NCBI GenBank assembly: GCA_018398575.1
Contig: JAGTXZ010000014.1
Span: forward strand, 496,001 to 560,000
DNA: 64,000 nt
Reading direction: 5' to 3'
Origin: Ampelomyces quisqualis
Taxonomy: Eukaryota > Ascomycota > Dothideomycetes > Pleosporales > Phaeosphaeriaceae
Shown: piece by piece, positions 20,023-30,806 of the stretch
Layout of the letters: every line of letters begins with the position of its first letter
Position numbering within the stretch: position 1 is the stretch's first letter
The notes under the pieces: generated by a model
Told to the model about the DNA's origin: nothing
Seen by the model: the letters and a program-made list of their open reading frames with translations, nothing else
Database searches by the model: none
Translations under genes and position numbers: made by a program

Positions 20023-23000
20023 TTATTCACTGAGAGGACGCTCCTTATCTTGTTTTGCATATCTCCAACCGCTGGAAGCGCGCCGCAGGGTCAGATCGAG
20101 ATGCGACCGCCCAGGCGATCTCCGATAGGTTCCCGCATACACAACGACCGCCGAAACGACGGTGAAAATTGCGCAGATTAACGTGGACAGTGATATTAGT
20201 GGCAGAGCACGAAGCAGAATGGGCGCCGCAAGCTGCTTTGTTGCAAGGGCGGTTCGCAACATGGCAGGCAGAGCATCCAGCCATGCGCCATGACCTCTAC
20301 TCGCGACAACGTTACCAGGCGAGGCATGGTCCAGATGAACGGGAATAGGTGAAGGTGCAAAGACCGTGGGTAGCCGCTGGGGTGCATTGTTCGTCGCTTT
20401 ATCGCGCGCCGCCAATCCAGCATGTCGTCTTCGTTTTGCCGCCGACTGTTACACGCCTGCAAGCTAATGGCAACCCTTGTACAGAGCGGCGCAAGCTTTT
20501 CGTCCAGCTGGCCATAGCCTCGAGCCCTCCTCTTCGGTGGCAGGGCTTGGCCCCTCCGATCCAGATGCATGCTCGATGGAGCAAGCACGACGATGAACCA
20601 TATGGGTACCGCACCCACCCACACACGGCGACTGAAAACGCGATGTATTTCCAAGAAGAAGCTGGACGCGACCATACATGGAAATGTTGGCAGGTCGGAT
20701 AACCACAGGAGGAGCAACTACCTTCCAACAGCAACGAAGGAACGAGCAGGCATGACATGAGCTATAAAGCCCAGCGCGCGTATGCAGCTGGACGATGCAA
20801 ATGTGGCATCAACGAGAAGAGGGGACGCCAATTCAGGGCACGGTCTGATGCAGCTGCGCTTCTCTTGGCTGTAGCGGATCGAATGCAAGCGGAGCTCTCG
20901 CCACTCTCGACATGGCAAACACCGCAAGTACCGTGGCACATGAAGGAGAAGAGCAAGGACTGAAGTGTTCTTGAGAGAAGACGCGCGGTGGTCGATACGT
21001 TCATGGTCATGAGTTGATCAGCGATCGTTCACCCAGACTCACGGTAGGCATGCGTGTAGGCCGGAACAAGAAGCATGTCCTCATGAGCAATACAGGAGTG
21101 AGTTTGCGTCGTTATCGATTCATTCGTTTGGTTGCGATAGCCGTTTGATGCATTGCAAACAGCTGGTGGTGCTGTCAACGCAATGTGGGCGAAGACACGT
21201 CGTTCGATGTTCGGAAGGACGACGGCGCGAAGCGTGCAGGCGGGGAAGCCGCGCCAAACCTGGAAAGGAACCGGCCAGCCCCTGACGGGGAGACGCGCTT
21301 GTTCTTCATCGAAAACCAATCGAGCACGCGTCTCCATTGCGCGTGGAATGCGAGCGGTATCGATGCTTTCGCTGTATACACCTAGGCCTGATGGCTTCAC
21401 AAGTCAGCAAGCATCCAGACAGTATGACTTTCTCACGACCTGGATCGAATACGTACCTCGCAAACACATCACTGCACAAAGCCCGCGGGCTGATAGAGAA
21501 AGAGTTGGATTTTGCGGGATGATGCAGCAAATCCATCTGCAATGCAGACTCCGAAATCTTGCACCCACCACGTGCCAACCATTTCGCTCTTGTCGACGAG
21601 GTATAAACAGGGTATCCGATGTTCGTTTCGCAAGTGGCGCAAGATCTACTTGCTCCATCTTCCGTGTCGCTGTTGTCCTCCACTCGGCAACCTTTGCATC
21701 GACGCGAGGCGTATTCGATCTGGCCTCTTCTTCGACAGTGTGCTGTTTGACAGTGTCCTCGAATTCGGCCACCAATAAAGCTACTGCAAATGGCAACAAA
21801 CGCAAGACCGAAACGACCGACGCGAAGGTCACCAAGCGTACTAAGAAGACAGCCGCCGACACCACGGCAGCTGGTACGGCTACTGATGCGCGTCGCCTGA
21901 AGCGATGTGCAACCAGAAAGGCTGTCTTCTTAATACGCTTGGTGCCCTTCGCGTCGGTCGGTTCGGTCTTGCGTCTCTTGCTATTTGCAGTAGCGTTGCC
22001 CGCGACCTTGCTTTCGGCTTGCGCAGTCACCTCATCCGGAACGGTCCATGCGGCATAGGACTTGCTTGGGCCACAGGCACCGAAGAACAGCGGCGAAGAT
22101 GACCAATCGCACCCATAGGCATGCTCCTCGACGTCAATGGTACAACTCATAAGTCTGCCGATGAGAATGCAAGCATGTCCCAGGACGAAAGAAGTGGCTC
22201 GAGGTGCAAGAGGTCCAGGCAGCCATGTCTTCGGAACCTCCAGAGTGGTCGTGGTTATTGTACGAGCCAGCGTCGTGGCCGCAGAGCGATGTGAGAAGCT
22301 AGGACTGCGAGCAGATTGTAGTGGAAGGTGACTTCGCCGTTATCAGACGCAAGGCTACGACTGGTCGCGTTGGAAGTTGTTGTGTAGATGTTGTTGCGTT
22401 GGGAAATCCCTGGGCACTGACACCGGTACCGGCATACCGCGGGAGTATCGCGGCCTCATCGTCGACTTGATGGGGTGGCTGCCCAATCAGGTTATACGCC
22501 GCATCGATAATCGCAAAGGCTGACTCGAGAATAGGGTATAGCACGCTACTCTGAGACAAAAACTTCGTGCCTCGTCAAGATCGTTGAGCTTTCTGTAGCC
22601 CAAGACGTCAGCGAAATGTTTGTTGGAAAGAGCATGTTTGAAACGTACCGCACAATTCCGTGGTAGGCGTTCGTTACTATCGAAGGCCTTCTCCAGACAT
22701 GCTGTGGACTCGATGAGCGTCGAGCTCTCCAAGCGGCACCAAGAAGAGAGTCGAGTGGCCGCCAGCGATGCTTCAATTGCGGACACATTCAAAGTACTAC
22801 CATGTGCCCACGTAAAGCACACTGGCTCCATCCTGCAGTCGAATACACCCACGAGATTCGGGCGGATGAAGGTGGTGACCTGAGTCCTGCAAGTCGAGAT
22901 CGAAAAGTCTGTTTGCCCGCGCTGGGCGGCCCAGGGCTCGTGGCTAGTGATTAGGATGTCTCGAAAAGGGCATTGCCGAAGTTCTCGCTACGTTCTACTC

Positions 23001-23430
23001 CGCAATAGAACCTGGATGTGTGAGCCTGGTGTATGCGAGAGAAAGTTCATGGTACTTACGAGTCTCATGCGCGCGACGGCGCCGCAAATCTGGCCGACGG
23101 CGGTGCTCCGCCTAGACCGGCGAGGTGGTGCCAGTACTCAAGGGTGTCGATAGCACACGAAGGTGCTCGTGTGTCCCAGAGCAGCGAGTGCCCTGGGCCT
23201 GGCTTTGTGTGGGCGGTCATTCGATGGCTCTCGCACAACCCCGCAAGACTTTGCGAAGATGATGGCGCGAGCTGTGCTGGAGACGCAGAAAGTCAGCAAT
23301 GTTCAATGAAGTCTTCTGGGAGTCTCTCATACCTGGAGCTGCTGTAGGCAGACCCGTCCACCCCACTCGAAGCACTGTGCAGGAGCGGGCCCGATGGAGC
23401 GGCATGGCCTGTAGAGCTACGACCACTAGG
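20023..23430 (-). other. Probable multi-exon gene(s) on the minus strand, unresolved
   Basis: A GC-rich tract with several intron-like segments and protein-like exons on the minus strand. I could not join them into one model. Pieces seen, 5' to 3': an exon ending near 23340 before a GTATGA donor, with an acceptor near 23280; a segment LEYWHHLAGLGGAPPSARFA; 22852-22647 (MEPVCFTWAHGSTLNVSAIE) spliced at GTACGT to SSVLYPILESAFAIIDAAYN at 22558; 22150-21930 (MSCTIDVEEHAYGCDW, then a Lys/Arg-rich stretch); about 21740-21480 with two CxxC pairs (RRCKGCR and SCATCE); a GTACGT intron leading into 21385-21040 (ARLVFDEEQARLPVRGW); and 20415-20023 with one likely transmembrane helix (LISLSTLICAIFTVVSAVVV). 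It may be one long gene or two. No family recognised with confidence. Confidence 0.35.
21781..21993. repeat. 74-bp inverted repeat with 65-bp spacer
   Basis: Arms 21781-21854 and 21920-21993 are equal in length and match at 68 of 74 positions by my count when one is reverse-complemented. Read outward, both arms encode nearly the same Lys/Arg-rich peptide (KRKTETTDAKVTKRTKKTA on plus, KRRKTEPTDAKGTKRIKKTA on minus), which looks like a nuclear-localisation or histone-tail-like segment. The RNA could fold into a long hairpin. It lies inside the unresolved gene region. Confidence 0.85.
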
Positions 23431-24800
23431 ACAACGTGCTGTGAGCACTATCGCCAGAGGACTTCATACTCTGGATTCAAAGCGCATGAGGATGTGTTGA
23501 GGAAGAGAAAGAGTGTGTTGGGTCGGAGATGAAAGGTGTTGTTGGGGTGATGGAGCTGGAGGCGCGGCGGCCAACCTTTCATGTCTCCCCGCCAAACACT
23601 CACGGGCCTCGATGCCCCTCGTGCCCCAACATTCACCTCCCTGATCCTCGCAGCTCTCTGCAACACCAATGGGACGAGCTGTCGGGTCCGGAGAAGTTCG
23701 AGAAAGATGCTATGAGCAAGAGCTTGCTGCTGGCGCTACTCCTGAAAAATTCCATGGGGGTTGTGTTGAGCTACATGATGTTGAGCAAGATCTTTGAAAG
23801 AACGTGGCATTGTTCCCACCCCTGATCTCTAGCTCAGTATGAGATCAGGAGGGAGGGGCGGCTCGCCCGGCACGTGGACTTCACATGCTAAATGCCTCTC
23901 AGGCTGGTGTAAGGCATCACGGAAAGGTAGTAACACCAGGGAAGTCAACCATAGATGGTGTAGACTTCATCTTGCTACTCGTGCTACTTTGGACAAATTC
24001 CATGCTGTGGTCGCGGGGCTATAGCTTTGTGCGCGTGGTTCAGCGAAGAGTCGCTGCCAGTAAACATCACAGGGGCGCACGGACTGTTCCCCTACACCAG
24101 AGCAGCAATAGCGGGGTATGCTTGCGCTCATAGGAGGGATTTGAGCAAGGGGCCGAACATGAAATGCTGGCTCACAATGATGAGGCTGGCTGACTGGCTG
24201 GCGGAAAAGGTCTACAATGTAGGCGAGAATGTATCTCGACGACGAGCCATCTATCAGGTAATCCGCCCTCTACAGCTCCAGCCAGAGTTCGAGGGATTGA
24301 GAGGAGTTCCTACATGCGATACCGCAGTCATTACTTTGTTCTGGCACATGTGCCATCTATATGCGCTCCCGCCGATATCCAGGACCTGGCCTCGCTGCGG
24401 TCACGTACAGAAGAACTCGACCTCGAAGAAAATTCGAATCCCCAGCGGCTCAAGACCCTCGACAGCACTCCGCTCCTTGAACCCCCAAGAGGCCAAACAT
24501 ACTTCTCCGTTGTTCAACCAGACTACCCATCCTCTGCAATTTGCGGTACAGCCTCTGACATGGGCATTCATCTGGAGGTCGAAATATGTGTGGGGCGATG
24601 TCACGTTTCTCGATTTGACGCAATGTGACAAACAACAAGCTATAGCGATGAACTCTGGTGAGAAGAGAAGCAGCTGTAAAAGTCTCGCAAGATCCAATTG
24701 ACCTTTTGTGCTGAGCTTCCAAAGTAGGAGCGTGTGGAAAATAACAAGTGAAGTGCGGCAAAAGCAGTCTGCATTTCGCGCCACCGAACAGCGTGTTTGC
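23431..24800 (+). other. Possible plus-strand gene, unresolved
   Basis: Protein-like frames occur in series: 23529-23825 (SSLQHQWDELSGPEKFEKDA, then a hydrophobic LLLALLLKNSMGVVLSYMML) and 24027-24290 (WFSEESLPVNITGAHGLF; MRLADWLAEKVYNVGENV). A GTAAGG to CTATAG segment near 23910-24022 could be an intron between them, but I could not make the phases agree through to a clean stop. No family recognised. It could equally be two unrelated fragments. Confidence 0.25.
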
Positions 24801-25169
24801 CCAAGAAAGTGAAAGCATGTTCTACCCTGCAAACGCGAGCCGTCATCAGGGAGTATGAGGACTCTTCTTACACCCACGCCCCACCCTTTCTACTTCCCGC
24901 GAGCTCTTTACTCAACCAATCTCGAGTACCTACACAAACAAGACCTCTTCAAGCTACCCACCCACTCCATCACACACGCAAGATGTATGTTCGATATCAC
25001 ATGTTACCGCGCAGCGCGCCATCTTTCTCCCTCATGCGAAACTGTACAGCTGTCGGATCCGTATAACTTACCAGACAACCCCAGGTCCAATCACCATTCT
25101 TTCACATCGGATCCCCTTCACCATGGCCTCCCTTCCTACCACGGTCATCGCCCTTCCGACGATATCGAG

Positions 25170-25528
25170 ATGCCTGAGTACCCCGAGATCGGCGAGCACG
25201 ACGAGTCCTTGGATGACGGCATTGCGCGCATGGTCGACAACGTGCAGCTCCGAGATGATGGCTGGCTGGTGCCGATCCTGCAAGAAGACATGACGGGCGT
25301 GTACGAGGCGCTGGGTCAGATGAACGCGGGGGCTACGCAGGTCGAAAAGGAGGACGAGGGCGAGGGCGAAGTCGGGGCGAGGGGACTTCAGGTCAAGGAC
25401 GGTGTTTGTGAGTACATCTAACATGGGGGTCTGGAGGCTGGTGATGTGTGTGCAGGAGGTGCTAATATGTTCTAGGGTGTGTCGTTATCGTCGTGGTGGC
25501 CTATGGGATGTACAAGTTGCTGCGCTGA
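25170..25528 (+). CDS. Small tail-anchored membrane protein
   Basis: Two exons, 25170-25407 and 25476-25528; intron 25408-25475 (GTGAGT...TTCTAG) splits a Trp codon. The product from this Met is 96 aa: an acidic soluble part (MPEYPEIGEHDESLDDGIAR; WLVPILQEDMTGVYEALGQM; a Glu/Gly stretch) and, supplied by the second exon, a C-terminal hydrophobic helix WCVVIVVVAYGMYKLLR with basic residues at the end. This is the layout of a tail-anchored protein inserted after translation into ER or mitochondrial outer membrane. The same frame is open to an ATG at 24855, so a longer N-terminus (about 201 aa) is possible. Unspliced reading would stop after CEYI and lose the anchor. Family not recognised. Confidence 0.7.
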
Positions 25529-25905
25529 CTGAAGCATAGGCGCTTGGAAGGGGAGGGAGGATGTGGTCGGCTTCGAGAGATGAGAGTGGGGTTGATGCTT
25601 GGGGATTGAAGGAATTAGCCCCGTTCGATAGGGACATGGACTATTCCTTGACCAAAAAAGACTCAGATTACCGCCAACCGCTTGCAGAAACCTGAGCAAA
25701 TTCCGTCTTCTACCCGACCAACTCTGATTTCAAGACCAGCAACCACCATGCGATCACTCTCCCATGATCCTCTTCTTCCAATGTGACTGCACTGCTCACG
25801 AGCACACGTCACCCTCACCATCCACGTCACCCCCACAAACAATCTTGGGCACAAAACCACACCCAAAGCACAATCCCCACGAGATCCTACCCACCTGCCG
25901 AGAAA

Positions 25906-26298
25906 ATGGCTGGCCCAGAAACCCCGCCTCCGCTTCAAAGTGATAGCAGGAGCACGAATACCGAACGCGACGCAACTCCACGCTCAAAGCGCCAGACTCT
26001 CCAGGTTACCCTCAGTTCTCCACCGCCATACCCTCGAAGCAATAGTGAGCCGCTCTGCCATGACAACGACGAGTTCGAAGAGCAAGAGCACCAATGGCGC
26101 GAACCTGTAGCGCCACTACTCCACGCACCACCTGCTCGCGACGAAGAGAATGGCTTGGGCGAGCGAGACGAGATACGTCGGGAAAGAGAGGAGCTAGATG
26201 ACTGCACGGAGTGGATTGGGATATGGTTGCTTACGTGTATGGTCATCATGGCGTTGGCAGGGGCGGCTGCGATGTTGTGGATTTTGGTTACGCAGTAG
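25906..26298 (+). CDS. Second small tail-anchored membrane protein
   Basis: Single exon, 130 aa, starting MAGPETPPPLQSDSRSTNTE. The N-terminal two thirds are hydrophilic and probably disordered, with Pro/Ser and acidic segments (NDEFEEQEHQWREPVAPLL) and a charged helix (RDEIRREREELDDC). The last 28 residues (WIGIWLLTCMVIMALAGAAA then MLWILVTQ) form one transmembrane helix almost at the C-terminus. The frame extends upstream to 25783, but composition supports the Met at 25906, which follows an A-rich leader (agaaaATGG). It lies in the same orientation as the tail-anchored gene ending 378 bases upstream. Function unknown. Confidence 0.7.
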   Translation: MAGPETPPPLQSDSRSTNTERDATPRSKRQTLQVTLSSPPPYPRSNSEPLCHDNDEFEEQEHQWREPVAPLLHAPPARDEENGLGERDEIRREREELDDCTEWIGIWLLTCMVIMALAGAAAMLWILVTQ

Positions 26299-26439
26299 GA
26301 TGATGGGATGTTGTGGTTATGGGAATGGGATTGCTCTAGACGTCAAGCAGATGCAAGGACTGTGCAAGTCTGAACTGTTTGGTGTTGCTCACGCATTGCT
26401 GATGACGACGGCTATGTGGACCCGACTGGAGTTACTGTG

Positions 26440-26475
26440 TAGTTCGGATGGCAGCGGTAGTTCGGATGGCAGGGG
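26440..26475 (+). repeat. Two 18-bp tandem copies (tagttcggatggcag(c/g)gg)
   Basis: Units 26440-26457 and 26458-26475 differ at one position and are followed by a partial third copy (tagctc). They lie in the spacer upstream of the amino-acid transporter gene. Confidence 0.8.
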
Positions 26476-26642
26476 TAGCTCAGCGCGCTTGGCTGGATGC
26501 GTACAAGCGTCTCCAGCTAGACCCAATGCGTCACGCAGGCGTCTCGGACGTGCAGAAGCTCGACGGATTGCTTACATGACACGTTCCGCTGGAGGCTCCA
26601 AGAAATTCTTCCGCTGTCCTTGCACGCCTCGACAATGCCACA

Positions 26643-28431
26643 ATGAGCGAGTCGCAGAAGCTCCTGCACGAGCACCCTTCCGACAGCGACTCCGACCCCG
26701 AGCCAGAGCGGAGAGCCGGCCCGCTGCACCTCTCCCCGTCGCCCTCGTCCTCCAGGGCTACTTCGGCATCGCCCGCGCCTCCAGGCTCGCGGCCAGGAGC
26801 CTTTGGCCAGAAGAGGCAGTCATCTTTTGCGCAGCCTCGGCGCGATGGCGCGCCGAGAACGCCAAACCGCGTCCGCTTCGAAGACGGGCCGGACCGCGGC
26901 GCAGACTGGATAGAGCTCGAGGGAGACGACGACATGGGCGCAAACGGACGCCCTGGCCGAGACCGGGTGCAGCGCCTGCCACTGCTCACGGGCATCGAGG
27001 CGCCGAGCGTCACGGTGGCCGAAGAGTCTTTCGACCCGCAAGACTACCTGGAAAGCGCGCGACCTCGGAGCGGCATGCGGAGCGCCTTCATGAACATGGC
27101 AAACAGTATAATGTGGGACGATCCATCTTGGCATGGCTAGAGCGGATTGCTGATATCCTCTAGAGGTGCTGGCATCATCGGTCAGCCATACGCCATCCGC
27201 AACGCCGGCCTCGTCACCGGCACCCTGCTCCTGGTCGGGCTCACAATCGTTGTCGACTGGACCATCCGTCTCATTGTGATCAACTCCAAGTTGAGCGGCA
27301 CAGACTCGTTCCAGGCTACCGTACAGCATTGCTTTGGGACATGGGGCTTGATCGCAATCTCGCTAGCGCAATGGCTCTTGTACGTTCGGTTCGTCTTGAG
27401 GGAAGCTTAGGAACATGCTCTGACGGACGACAGCGCCTTTGGCGGCATGGTAGCCTTTTGCGTCATTGTAGGCGACACAATACCCAAAGTCATGGTCGCT
27501 TTGTTCCCCTCGCTGTCGGACATGTCTTTCCTTTGGCTGCTAACTGACCGCCGCGCTGTGATGATCCTGCTCATCCTAGCCGTTTCCTATCCACTCTCTC
27601 TTTACCGAGATATTGCAAAGGCAATTGGTCCCTCAAGCCCGAAGCAGCAGCTCAGCTAACACCCCACAGCTCGCCAAAGCCAGTGGCTTTGCACTTGTCA
27701 GCATGAGCGTCATCATCGTGACCGTCATAACCCAAGCATTCCGTGTTCCTCCCGACTTGAAGGGGAAGCTGCGTGGTTCTCTGATGATCCACACAGGCAT
27801 CTTTGAGGCCATAGGCGTAATCTCCTTTGCCTTTGTGTGCCACCACAACAGTCTCCTCATATACGGCTCCCTTCGCAAGCCTACCATCGATCGATTTTCG
27901 CGCGTCACACATTACAGCACCAGCGTCTCGTTGGTCGCCTGTCTCGTCATGGCACTCTCAGGCTACCTGACTTTCGGTGACAAGACACTCGGGAACGTGC
28001 TCAATAACTTCCCGAATGACAACCTCATGGTGAACATCGCACGCCTCTTCTTTGGCTTCAACATGCTCACCACCCTGCCGCTCGAAGCCTTCGTGTGCCG
28101 AGAAGTAATGAACAACTTTTGGTTTCCGGACGAGCCTTACCACCCCAACCGGCACTTTATCTTGTCTACATCTCTGGTCGTGTCCGCACTAGCGCTCTCC
28201 CTTCTGACATGCGATCTTGGTGTTGTTTTCGAATTGTTTGGTGCAACCTCGGCATGCGCACTAGCCTTCATCCTACCTCCATTGTGCTACATCAAGTTGT
28301 CAAAAAAGAGCTCCAAGACATACCTAGCCATGGCAGTTGTGGTGTTTGGCTGCACCGTCATGGTCATCTCAATCATTCAGTTCGCAACTAAGATGGCGAC
28401 GGGCTCAGGAGAACATGTTCAATGTAGCTGA
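26643..28431 (+). CDS. Vacuolar amino-acid transporter, AVT/AAAP family (Avt2-like)
   Basis: Four exons: 26643-27112, 27164-27379, 27434-27620 and 27670-28431, giving 544 aa. A long hydrophilic N-terminus (about 150 residues, Ser/Pro/Arg-rich) precedes the transporter core. The first splice restores the family signature ANSIIGAGIIGQPYAIRNAG of AAAP transporters; the second restores FAFGGMVAFCVIVGDTIPKV. The third intron (27621-27669) has a GC donor (AAG|GCAATT) with a CTAAC branch site and CCACAG acceptor; only this choice gives YRDIAKLAKASGFALVSMS. About ten or eleven membrane helices follow, with FAFVCHHNSLLIYGSL and YLTFGDKTLGNVLNNFP typical of the Avt2/SNAT branch. Expected role: proton-coupled amino-acid movement across the vacuolar membrane. 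Substrate and direction are not readable from sequence. Confidence 0.93.
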
Positions 28432-29085
28432 TCTCTTATTGTATGCATATATATGGTTGCATGGATGGGTGTCGCATGAATAGGTGTATCGCTGTCGTTG
28501 TACAACAAAATCGCGCGCGAGCGCTTGCATTTGGATGGAGCACCGTGGCTGCTTTCACCCGCTTTATTACAGGAAGTCTCACAGCCCAAAACTTACATCC
28601 ATCTCGCGCTTGTTCATCCCTTGTCGCTAGCCGGATAACTCGGCGCAATGCTGATTTGGAAGTTGATTTAAGCTCACTAGTTCTGGTGCAAGTTTGTCTC
28701 TCAGGGTCCGGCGGCATCGAAAAGACCCGCTAACACCATCTAATCTACCACTAACGCTACCAAACTCTAATTGCAACTCCAGCTTTTATTTCTTGCTCAA
28801 TCTCTTTCGGTCATTCTACATTTCATGGGCGATGACGATGCGGTGGTAACGTGCATTTCTTGTCGCGCGCAGGTCAGGTCTCCTTTCGCGCGACCGTTTG
28901 ACGTCATGCAGGAACAGCCGCGACCTTGTTTTCCAACATTTCGAGCCTGGACGACCACCTACGTATCTTGTCATCTGGGGATTGTATTTAAACTCCACAA
29001 GGTAGCTGTAGAGCTTAGTATCTTCAAGCACTAATTTCAATCATCCTAAGTACTCACCTTCTAATCGTCCTCAAACACCTGAACA
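28432..29085. other. Intergenic, no gene seen
   Basis: 3' flank of the transporter gene and 5' flank of the next gene. Overlapping short frames on both strands have no motif. Confidence 0.45.
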
Positions 29086-29681
29086 ATGCCTCTCTTCGGA
29101 TCCCGCCGCTCACCCTCCCCACCCCCTGTCACCACGCAACCCGCGCGCAAACCATCCCTCTTCTCTCGCCGCCGCTCATCATCCCCGTCAATGCACTCTA
29201 CTAGTCGTCACTCGCATACCACGCATCACACCACGACTACCACATCCCCCAAACGCACCTCAGGCATGTTCTCCCGCAGCTCGCACGACCCCAGCATCAC
29301 CGCCGCCACGCAGTCCCTGCGCCAAGCCGAAGCCGCAGAGAGAGACGCCGATCGCGCCCTATTCGTGGCGAAGAATGCAGTGCGAGAGGCGCGGGAACAT
29401 GTCCATCGCCTGGAGAGGGAAGCAGCCGAGGAGTAAGTAACCCTTTTCCCATGTTCATGTACCAGGGCAGAGAGAGGGGATGGGGTGGTAACGAAGAATA
29501 GTTTTGTGGGTACAAAAGCTAATACGTATGATAGAGCGAGACTTGCTAAGATCAAGCAATCCGAGGCAAAAGCTTTGGGCAAAAAGGGCCGCGCGCTCGG
29601 ACGTAAGTTTACGTGAGTTGCAGTGGAAGTGGACTTTACTGACTTTTTTTTGTTTCGTTTGCAGGCCATGATCACATTTAG
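29086..29681 (+). CDS. Small conserved fungal protein with Ser/Arg-rich N-terminus and charged helix
   Basis: Three exons: 29086-29432, 29535-29602 and 29665-29681, introns GTAAGT...GATAG (102 bases) and GTAAGT...TGCAG (62 bases), giving 143 aa. The N-terminus MPLFGSRRSPSPPP is Ser/Pro/Arg-rich with repeated FSRRRS-like motifs (SLFSRRRSSS; GMFSRSS). The middle and C-terminus form a long charged, Ala-rich helix (TQSLRQAEAAERDADRALFV; AREHVHRLEREAAEEARLAK), ending GKKGRALGRHDHI. This layout, including the terminal GRHDH(I/L), is one I recall as common and uncharacterised in Pezizomycotina. There is no signal or membrane segment. The last exon encodes only five residues and the stop, easy to miss in annotation. 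Confidence 0.8.
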
Positions 29682-30806
29682 ATATACATGATTCCGGAAG
29701 GTCTGTTCGATTGTGATGTTGAAATGGCCGTCCAGCTCCATTGTCTGGCAGGACTTTTTCAAATATCCTATCAAGCTGGCGGTTTTAGAATTCTCAAGGT
29801 CTGTTTTTTTTCTCTTTAGCTCTACACTTGTAGCTCCTATTTGATTACATAGCGACGCTGAAGCGAGGCGTTCTTCCGGTAGTATCATAAGTGCGCAGTT
29901 AGCTTAATACCCTATTCGTGTCTAAACTGTTTGAGTGAATATGATATTACCTGGTACCAGTGTGAGCTGCACCCATTCGTGAAGCACTGTTATGATTGAC
30001 GCCTCACAGCTCTAGTGCAGTCTATTGTTGAGGATGTGGTGGTAACGTGGATGCGATGAGCCACGCGTACTCCGTTACGGTAGTAGCCATTCTGAGAACA
30101 AAACGGCAAAAGGATAACTGTCACAACATCTCCTGTTGTTGTCGCTGGAACGACAGGCACGTTCAACATAGGAGAGCGAGGCTAGCATGACTCGAGGGCT
30201 TTTAACAATACGAGGTGCTCCAGATGTCGATGAAGCACTAATTTGCAACCAGTGTAGGGAGAACTGTGGCTTGAATTAGGATTCGAGATCCCTTTGATGC
30301 ATACAGCTAGCTGGACTGCAGAGCTTTGACTTTTTGATGGCTGCCATGCGAATGACGACAAGGAAACAAGGAAAATCCACCAATTTCACACAACATGAAC
30401 ACATGAATTCTACACAATCTTATCCCCGGACCGCTGACACCTAAACTGCTTTATTGAGATGAATTATCAGCTGCACTATTACCAACTGTACTAGGACTCT
30501 TTATGTAATGTATGTCTTTCATTCTCGAGCTCGTTGGTCCATTCACGCCCTGGCGACGACGAAGCACGGCCTTGTTTATAGGTTTCTGCTTTCTTGTATT
30601 AACTCCTTCCGCAAAAGTATGTTTGCGATTCTCGAATCTTACATGTCTGAAATGCGACTGCCCCATTGGTCAAGGACCAGCATAAGCTGCACACGCTGTC
30701 TCGCTCAACAAGCTCCAATCGACGTATGGCGCAGGTGGTCCGCAACGGCCTGTAGGATGGAATTCATCTTTTGTCCAATCGTGCAGCACCATCTAGTTAG
30801 TCCCCG
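29682..30806. other. Intergenic, no gene seen
   Basis: No coherent frame. Short frames at 30451-30666 (minus) and 30508-30810 (plus) overlap each other and carry no motif. Confidence 0.4.

Noticed and set aside
20196..20717. 173-codon minus-strand open frame as a separate gene
   Set aside because: All three minus frames stay open in this GC-rich DNA, and this one has no recognisable start context or motif; kept only within the unresolved region.
21153..22058. 301-codon plus-strand open frame as a gene
   Set aside because: It runs antisense through better splice-supported minus-strand segments and through both arms of the inverted repeat; no signal, domain or coherent composition.
26440..26560. 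tRNA-like box (ggtagctcagcgcgcttgg) near 26475
   Set aside because: No matching B box, anticodon arm or acceptor stem could be drawn around it.
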